Positions 59,730 through 64,000 of a stretch of DNA of 64,000 bases are shown one piece after another. Below the pieces are notes generated by a model that did not search any database, was not told where the DNA came from, and saw nothing but the letters and a program-made list of their open reading frames with translations. How positions within the stretch are numbered: the first letter of the stretch is position 1; each line of letters begins with the position of its first letter. A program made the position numbers and the translations under genes. Location: NCBI GenBank assembly GCA_028284415.1, contig JANQRU010000005.1, forward strand, positions 248,001 to 312,000, in the 5' to 3' direction. This stretch comes from Pyrinomonadaceae bacterium. GTDB lineage: Bacteria > Acidobacteriota > Blastocatellia > Pyrinomonadales > Pyrinomonadaceae.

Positions 59730-59756
59730 AGTGCAAGCAAGGATGCTTACACTCCC
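59730..59756. repeat. 27-nt palindromic repeat, copy 2
   Basis: Identical to 56714-56740 over all 27 bases. It lies 10 bases after the DUF779 stop and 13 bases before the start of the UGA-containing ArsC-like gene. Confidence 0.85.
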
Positions 59757-59769
59757 AGTGTATAAAACT

Positions 59770-60138
59770 ATGGCTAAAAAAATTACTGTTTACGAAAAAC
59801 CTACTTGAACAACTTGTCGCAAATTAGCAAAAGCCTTCCGTGAGAATGGCGTTGAATTTGAACAGGTGAATTATTACATTGATGAATTGTCGGAAGATAA
59901 ACTAAAAGAACTTCTGAAAAAAGCTGATCTCGAACCGCATGCAATTCTGCGAAAACGTGAGAAACTTTACAAAGAATTGAATCTAAAAGAAGAAACCGAT
60001 TCGGATAAATTGATAAAGTTGATCGTTGAAAATCCAAATCTGCTAGAGCGTCCTATCGTAGAAGTCGGCGACAAAGCAGTTTTGGCAAGACCGATCGATA
60101 AAGCTTTGGAAATGATAAAGGCAGAAACACGCACGTAA
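59770..60138 (+). CDS. ArsC/Spx-like thioredoxin-fold protein with in-frame UGA at the active site (selenocysteine candidate)
   Basis: Reads from ATG 59770 to TAA 60138 with one in-frame TGA at 59806-59808 (codon 13). Decoded as selenocysteine it gives K10-P11-T12-U13-T14-T15-C16-R17, the KPTCTTCRK signature of an ArsC/YffB-like family, with the TGA exactly at the first Cys of CxxC. The remaining sequence continues the family pattern: 'FEQVNYYIDELSEDKLKELL', 'LYKELNLKEETDSDKLIKLI', 'LLERPIVEV'. A gene finder would report only the ORF from 59866. Alternative: recent nonsense mutation of Cys (TGT/TGC to TGA). A SECIS-like hairpin lies 25 bases after the TGA. Confidence 0.72.
59833..59850 (+). 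promoter_or_regulatory. Bacterial SECIS-like hairpin after the in-frame UGA
   Basis: GCCTTC (59833-59838), loop CGTGA (59839-59843), GAATGGC (59844-59850): a 6-bp stem with one bulged T on the 3' side. The loop starts 31 bases after the UGA, and a G is in the first two loop positions, as in the published bacterial SECIS pattern (loop roughly 16-37 bases after UGA). It lies within the coding region. Short hairpins are common by chance, so this is supportive only. Confidence 0.5.
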
Positions 60139-60205
60139 GTAAGTGTGTTTTAGTTTAACTTTTTTATCTTTAACACACTCCCTAACGGTCGTGTTTCTGC
60201 CCTTT
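60117..60205. repeat. 89-bp imperfect palindrome (REP-like element B)
   Basis: Arms 60117-60149 and 60172-60205 pair imperfectly: AAAG(G)GCAGAAACACG with CGTGTTTCTGCCCTTT, then AGTGTGTT with AACACACT. It overlaps the last codons of the ArsC-like gene and fills the gap to the DUF2237 gene. Same length and related inner arms as element A at 53112. Confidence 0.75.
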
Positions 60206-60213
60206 ATAAAATT

Positions 60214-60618
60214 ATGAGTATTACGAATGGAAATGGACATAAGCCGAAAGCTAAAAATGTGCTTGGTGGCGAATTAAAATCTTGTTGCACCGACCCGATG
60301 ACGGGGTTTTACCGTGATGGATTTTGCCATACGGGAGCAAATGATGTCGGGTCGCATGTCGTCTGTGCAAAGGTTACGGATGAATTTCTGGAGTTTTCTC
60401 GTTCACGCGGCAATGATTTGATCACACCACATCCGGAATTTAATTTTCCGGGCTTAAAAGATGGTGATTGCTGGTGTTTATGTGCCTTGCGTTGGCGAGA
60501 GGCTTTGGAAGAAGGAGTTGCTCCGCCCGTCCGTTTGGAAGCTTGTCATGAAAACGCTCTGCAATTTATTGAGCTTGAAGATTTAAAGGAATACGCTCTA
60601 AATCAGGAAGAAAATTAA
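60214..60618 (+). CDS. DUF2237 family protein
   Basis: 134-residue protein with the whole DUF2237 pattern: 'NVLGGELKSCCTDPMTGFYR', 'DGFCHTGANDVGSHVVCAKV', 'GNDLITPHPEFNFPGLKDGD', 'CWCLCALRWREALEEGVAPP' (repeated Cys). Function unknown; family members are cysteine-rich and conserved across bacteria. ATG 60214 lies just past the palindrome element B. No operon partner is obvious. Confidence 0.9.
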   Translation: MSITNGNGHKPKAKNVLGGELKSCCTDPMTGFYRDGFCHTGANDVGSHVVCAKVTDEFLEFSRSRGNDLITPHPEFNFPGLKDGDCWCLCALRWREALEEGVAPPVRLEACHENALQFIELEDLKEYALNQEEN

Positions 60619-60658
60619 TCCTTAATTAAGCTACTTGCATCTGTGGATGATTACTTAA

Positions 60659-61120
60659 ATGAATTCGGTTGAACATTTACGGGAACTTTATGAATACAAC
60701 GATTGGGCAAATCGTGTGCTCGTGCGGACTTTGAAAGAAAAAAATTGCGAAAAAGCCAGAAGATATTTATCACATGTTCTCATCACGGAAAAAGAATATT
60801 ACGAAAGGCTATATGGCAAGGATTCAACAGGATTTGATTTTTGGCAGGATTTATCAATTGAAGAATGCAGTTCGCTGGCAAAAGAAACAGCGGAACTTTA
60901 TGAAAATCTCTTAAAAAAATTCGACGATGAAGGTTTAGGACAAATCGCTCGTTATTACACAAGCGAAGGAGACCAAGTAGAAAACACATTCCGCGAAGTT
61001 TTAACTCACGTTCTCTTTCATTCAATGAATCATCGAGGTCAGGTTTTAACAATTTTAGGTCAAGAAGAAATCAAACCACCTGTTTTGGATTACATAATTT
61101 ACTGTCGAAATAAAAAATAG
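60659..61120 (+). CDS. DinB-like metal-binding protein
   Basis: 153-residue four-helix protein of the DinB/YfiT superfamily: 'LRELYEYNDWANRVLV' opening helix, H in 'YLSHVLITEKEYYERLYG', and 'THVLFHSMNHRGQVLTILGQ' carrying two of the three expected metal-binding His. Members often act as thiol-dependent transferases or are of unknown function. ATG is 38 bases after DUF2237. Confidence 0.85.
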   Translation: MNSVEHLRELYEYNDWANRVLVRTLKEKNCEKARRYLSHVLITEKEYYERLYGKDSTGFDFWQDLSIEECSSLAKETAELYENLLKKFDDEGLGQIARYYTSEGDQVENTFREVLTHVLFHSMNHRGQVLTILGQEEIKPPVLDYIIYCRNKK

Positions 61121-61198
61121 TTTAGTGCTTGTTTTTGAAACCAAAACCTATAAACTTGCATCTGGAAAAACTAAACTCTAAACTTTGCCCCCTAAATC

Positions 61199-61969
61199 AT
61201 GACTGAGCAAGCAGAACAATTAGAATTCGATTTTGAGAATGTAAAAGCGGAGATCGTCCGTGAGTCACGTGATGAATTGAAACTAAAACTTGGTGAATTT
61301 GATGGTCCACTTGATCTTTTGCTCTATTTAATCCGCAGAGAAGAAGCGAACATTTTTGATATTCCGATAGCCAAAATTACGGATGAATATCTAAATTATA
61401 TACGCTTGATGGAAAAATTCGATGTTGCGGTTGCGGCGGAATTCTTAGTGATGGCAGCAACCTTAATTGAAATAAAATCACGTATGTTGCTTCCGCAAGA
61501 GCCAACTGAAGAGGGCGAAGAAGAACTCGAAGACCCACGTAAAGAATTGGTTGATCGTCTGCTCGAACATCAAAAATTCAAAAATGCTGCCGAAATGCTC
61601 TGGTCACGGGCAACGGTTGAACAAGCTGTTTTTACGCGCGGAGAAATCGAATCTGACGAAAATAATCTGGAAGTTTCAGCGACAGTTTTTGATCTATTTG
61701 AGATGTTTCAAAGAATCGTCGAACGCCACAAAGAAGAAATAAAACTGGAGATCGAACGCGAGGAAATAACACTCGCAGAAATGCTCAAAAATTTAAGAGC
61801 ACAAATAAAACAAGAGAAAAAGCTGAGTCTGCGAAAAGTTTTTGAATCAATGAAAACTAAGAATGAGCTTGTTCTGGCTTTTATATCAATTTTAGAAATT
61901 GTCCGTACAGAAGGTGTTAAATTGATGCAGAAGAAAACTTTCGGAGACATAATCTTAGAATCAAGTTAA
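61199..61969 (+). CDS. scpA: ScpA, segregation and condensation protein A
   Basis: Kleisin subunit that bridges SMC heads in chromosome condensation. The 256-residue protein has 'LKLGEFDGPLDLLLYLIRRE' and 'ANIFDIPIAKITDEYLNYIR', 'AAEFLVMAATLIEIKSRMLL' (SMC-binding helix) and a C-terminal winged-helix region 'LVLAFISILEIVR'. Normal length. scpB follows after a 114-base gap that contains an inverted repeat. Confidence 0.95.
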   Translation: MTEQAEQLEFDFENVKAEIVRESRDELKLKLGEFDGPLDLLLYLIRREEANIFDIPIAKITDEYLNYIRLMEKFDVAVAAEFLVMAATLIEIKSRMLLPQEPTEEGEEELEDPRKELVDRLLEHQKFKNAAEMLWSRATVEQAVFTRGEIESDENNLEVSATVFDLFEMFQRIVERHKEEIKLEIEREEITLAEMLKNLRAQIKQEKKLSLRKVFESMKTKNELVLAFISILEIVRTEGVKLMQKKTFGDIILESS

Positions 61970-61971
61970 TG

Positions 61972-62071
61972 GAACACGGATTACGCTGATGACATGGATG
62001 TTCTCAGATTGTTTCAAAGATTTTTTGAAACACAACCAAAAAATTTGCGGAAATTCGTTTAATCTGCGTTC
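61972..62071. repeat. 100-bp inverted-repeat element between scpA and scpB
   Basis: Outer arms GAACACGGATTA (61972-61983) and TAATCTGCGTTC (62060-62071) pair at 10 of 12 positions; the middle contains a small hairpin TGTTTCAAA-GATTT-TTTGAAACA. The outer arms resemble the ACCACAGATAAACATGAATGAACGCAGAT segment near 58390. Looks like a dispersed palindromic element, not coding. Confidence 0.6.
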
Positions 62072-62083
62072 TATTTTTTACAA

Positions 62084-62638
62084 ATGGAAGAAACTCAGGA
62101 AAAACCTAGAAAAACTATAAGCGAACTTGTTGCTGCTTGTGAGGCTTTGATTTTTGTTGCGAATGACCCCTTGCCCGTTCGTACATTGATAAAGATTTTG
62201 CAGGAAGACAAAGAAACTATCGAAGCTGCTTTGGAACAACTTCAGCAAGAATATGAAGAACGCGAAAGTGGTTTGCAGGTTCGAGAAATTGGTGGTGGTT
62301 GGCAAATCTCTACACGAACTGAATTTCATGAAGAAGTTCGAGAATTCTTAAAAACGCAGCCATCGGCAAAACTGTCGCTTGCTTCGCTCGAAACTCTAGC
62401 GGTTATTGCCTACAAGCAACCCGTCACAGTTCCTGAAATCATGGAAATTCGCGGTGTCCAATCCGCATCTTCAATTAAAACCCTCCTCGATAAACGCTTG
62501 ATTACTGCGAAAGGCAGAAAAGATACAGTCGGAAAACCGATGCAATACGGCACATCAAAAGATTTCATGATTCAATTCGGTTTGAAGGATTTAACAGAAC
62601 TTCCCTCCATCGAAGACTTTGAAGACCTAGTTCAATAG
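62084..62638 (+). CDS. scpB: ScpB, segregation and condensation protein B
   Basis: Winged-helix partner of ScpA in the SMC complex. The 184-residue protein has 'ELVAACEALIFVANDPLPVR', 'VREIGGGWQISTRTEF' and 'SLASLETLAVIAYKQPVTVP', 'EIMEIRGVQSASSIKTLLDK'. Normal length. It lies after an inverted-repeat element and before a small membrane protein; rluB follows 0.6 kb later, the usual scpA-scpB-rluB neighbourhood. Confidence 0.95.
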   Translation: MEETQEKPRKTISELVAACEALIFVANDPLPVRTLIKILQEDKETIEAALEQLQQEYEERESGLQVREIGGGWQISTRTEFHEEVREFLKTQPSAKLSLASLETLAVIAYKQPVTVPEIMEIRGVQSASSIKTLLDKRLITAKGRKDTVGKPMQYGTSKDFMIQFGLKDLTELPSIEDFEDLVQ

Positions 62639-62643
62639 AAAAG

Positions 62644-63150
62644 ATGAAAATAAAAAAGACAGCCGACGGTTTGCAAGTAAAACACACGCCCGGCTGCATT
62701 TGGATTTTAGGAGGCTTTTTCTTTGTTATTGGAGCGATATTTTTATATGGCTTGCTCGGCGGTTTTACCAATTATAATGAAATAGAAACTTGGGAGATTG
62801 CCGTTGGTCTGTTCATCTCAATCGCCGTTATTTCAGTTGGAATCTGGCAAATTTTAGCCCATCCTATTACAGTAACTTCAGTTAATGGAAGAGAAAAATC
62901 TATTGTAATATTTGAGAGAGGATTTTTTTATAAACAGAAAAGAACTTTCAGACTTGCCGAAGTTTCAAATTTTGAACTAATCGAAGAGAAAGATTCGGAC
63001 AATGATTCTTTTTACTACATAATTCTAAGATCAAACAAAGGTGAAAAACTAAAAATTTCTAGTTCTGGAGCTCAAGTTGAAGATTATGCTTTGGAAATAA
63101 AAGACGAGTTAAATCGCTATCTGCAAAAAGAGAAACTATTGGATAATTAA
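62644..63150 (+). CDS. Two-helix membrane protein, unknown family
   Basis: 168 residues. Two membrane segments at about 17-40 ('GCIWILGGFFFVIGAIFLYG') and 52-73, then a soluble C-terminal domain with beta strands: 'SVNGREKSIVIFERGFFYKQ', 'KGEKLKISSSGAQVEDYALE'. No motif I recognise; the pattern resembles small PH-like membrane proteins. Directly after scpB (5 bases), so likely co-transcribed. The region after its stop carries a remnant of a similar tail. Confidence 0.7.
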   Translation: MKIKKTADGLQVKHTPGCIWILGGFFFVIGAIFLYGLLGGFTNYNEIETWEIAVGLFISIAVISVGIWQILAHPITVTSVNGREKSIVIFERGFFYKQKRTFRLAEVSNFELIEEKDSDNDSFYYIILRSNKGEKLKISSSGAQVEDYALEIKDELNRYLQKEKLLDN

Positions 63151-63228
63151 AAACAGGCGAGAAACTAAAAATTTCAACCAGCGGATTTGGAACTGAAGCG
63201 GTAGCGGTTAAAATCAAAGAAAAATAAT
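63151..63228 (+). pseudogene. Remnant tail of a paralogue of the preceding membrane protein
   Basis: Directly after the stop, the same frame continues for 25 codons to another stop: K-T-G-E-K-L-K-I-S-T-S-G-F-G-T-E... It matches the preceding protein's 'KGEKLKISSSGAQVEDYALEIK'. There is no start or upstream body, so it looks like the end of a lost tandem copy. Readthrough of the stop is less likely. Confidence 0.65.
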
Positions 63229-63250
63229 TTCATATTTACAATAAAAATCT

Positions 63251-63964
63251 ATGCAAGAACGCTTACAAAAATTAATTGCCCAAGCCGGAATAACCTCGAG
63301 GCGCAAAGCTGAAAAACTCATCAAAGACGGAAAAGTTACTGTCAACGGCAAAAAGATAACCAAACTTGGCTCAAAAGCTGATATTGAAAAAGATCATATC
63401 AAAGTCAATGGGAAGCTCATCAACCCGATGATAGAACATCGCAAAGATGTCTATATATTGGTCAATAAACCGAAAGGTTATTTATCAAGCGTTTCCGATC
63501 CCGAAAATAGAAAGGTCGTAACTGATCTAGTTAAGGGTTTTGGGAAGATTTTCCCGGTTGGTCGGCTTGATTTTAAAACGGAAGGGCTAATTATTCTTAC
63601 CAATGATGGAAAATTTGCCAACCGAATTTCGAGTTCTAAAACCATCCCGAAAGTTTATAGTGTTAAGGTAAAAGGTATTCCAAATGAAAATGCAATAAAT
63701 AAATTGCGACGTGGGATTCGCCTCGAAGATGGTTTCAAAACCTCACCTGCCGAAATAAAAAGCAAACGCTCAACAGGAAAAAATGCTTGGTTTGAAGTAA
63801 CTCTTTATGAAGGACACAACCAACAGATTAGAAAAATGTTTGATGCGATTGGATATTCAGTGGTGAAATTAAAACGAATCAGAATCGGGCATATCAATGA
63901 TAAATTTTTGGGAGTCGGAGAATATCGTGAGCTTTTTCCAGAAGAAATAGAAAAGTTTAAGTAA
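63251..63964 (+). CDS. rluB: RsuA/RluB-type 23S rRNA pseudouridine synthase
   Basis: Makes pseudouridine in rRNA (E. coli RluB acts on 23S helix 69-92 region). The 237-residue protein has an N-terminal S4 RNA-binding domain ('RLQKLIAQAGITSRRKAEKL', 'DGKVTVNGKKITK'), 'NKPKGYLSSVSDP', the catalytic 'PVGRLDFKTEGLIILTNDG' (Asp of GRLD), and 'LYEGHNQQIRKMFDAIGYSV'. Context (scpA-scpB) supports rluB rather than rsuA or rluE/F. Confidence 0.93.
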   Translation: MQERLQKLIAQAGITSRRKAEKLIKDGKVTVNGKKITKLGSKADIEKDHIKVNGKLINPMIEHRKDVYILVNKPKGYLSSVSDPENRKVVTDLVKGFGKIFPVGRLDFKTEGLIILTNDGKFANRISSSKTIPKVYSVKVKGIPNENAINKLRRGIRLEDGFKTSPAEIKSKRSTGKNAWFEVTLYEGHNQQIRKMFDAIGYSVVKLKRIRIGHINDKFLGVGEYRELFPEEIEKFK

Positions 63965-64000
63965 AAAAACTTTGCAATACATACTGATTGCCTTTTGGTT

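Noticed and set aside
59866-60138. Short separate gene starting at the ATG 59866
   Set aside because: The codons upstream in the same frame, up to 59770, continue the ArsC-like family pattern and contain the expected active-site motif, so the real gene starts at 59770 and includes the UGA.
1-64000. tRNA, rRNA, CRISPR, IS element, prophage or attachment site
   Set aside because: I found no cloverleaf-like, direct-repeat array, transposase or integrase signal; all large ORFs have other assignments.

Overview
The window is AT-rich bacterial DNA with short gaps and long co-directional gene runs. It is a chromosomal region of a motile, diderm (L- and P-ring flagellum) bacterium. Gene order, the low-GC coding style, the PqqD/HprK-like pair and the housekeeping tail (scpA-scpB-rluB) suit an Acidobacteriota lineage (Blastocatellia/Pyrinomonadales-like), but this is inference without a 16S or any search. 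No gap between genes exceeds about 235 bases, and I see no rRNA, tRNA, CRISPR, IS element or prophage.

Bases 1-32,600 are a nearly complete flagellar cluster. Order: flgA(partial)-flgH-flgI-flgJ(M23); flgM-flgN-flgK-flgL-fliW-csrA and a MotC/MotD-like stator pair; fliC; flaG-fliD; fliS and a FliT-like chaperone; a reverse-strand sigma-54 response regulator; flgB-flgC-fliE-fliF-fliG-fliH-fliI-fliJ-fliK-flgD-flgE; motA-motB; fliL-fliN-fliO-fliP-fliQ-fliR-flhB. The sequence shows a regulatory hierarchy: two GG-N10-GC (sigma-54) promoters before flgB and fliL, and four sigma-28 promoters with identical 11-base spacers before flgM, fliC, fliS and the second motA. The fliC leader holds two CsrA-type hairpins, one covering the ribosome binding site, and fliW-csrA lies just upstream. 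fliM is missing from its usual slot between fliL and fliN.

Bases 32,700-37,100 hold a large multi-PAS hybrid histidine kinase, a small unknown protein and an endonuclease/exonuclease/phosphatase-family protein. Bases 37,100-47,100 are an accessory surface-glycan region. It has a glycosyltransferase with a truncated paralogue beside it, a twice-repeated pair of family-2 glycosyltransferase plus PF14907-type nucleotidyltransferase (the second nucleotidyltransferase degenerate), a Wzm/Wzt-like ABC exporter, a third glycosyltransferase, and convergently a PqqD-like / HprK-like / TPR operon. The PqqD-like protein carries a C-terminal tail that looks like a RiPP leader peptide.

Bases 47,300-64,000 are mixed metabolic and housekeeping genes: two S41 peptidases, AraC regulator, GNAT, ATP-grasp, DoxX, M50 protease, trpS, SMI1/KNR4 and DUF4253 proteins, aldehyde dehydrogenase, DUF2726, DUF779, an ArsC/Spx-like gene with an in-frame UGA exactly at the active-site cysteine (selenoprotein candidate), DUF2237, DinB-like, scpA, scpB and rluB. 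The gaps here carry palindromic REP-like repeats.

Most worth following: the UGA-containing ArsC-like gene, the PqqD tail, the FliW-CsrA-flagellin switch, and the duplicated glycosyltransferase-nucleotidyltransferase module.
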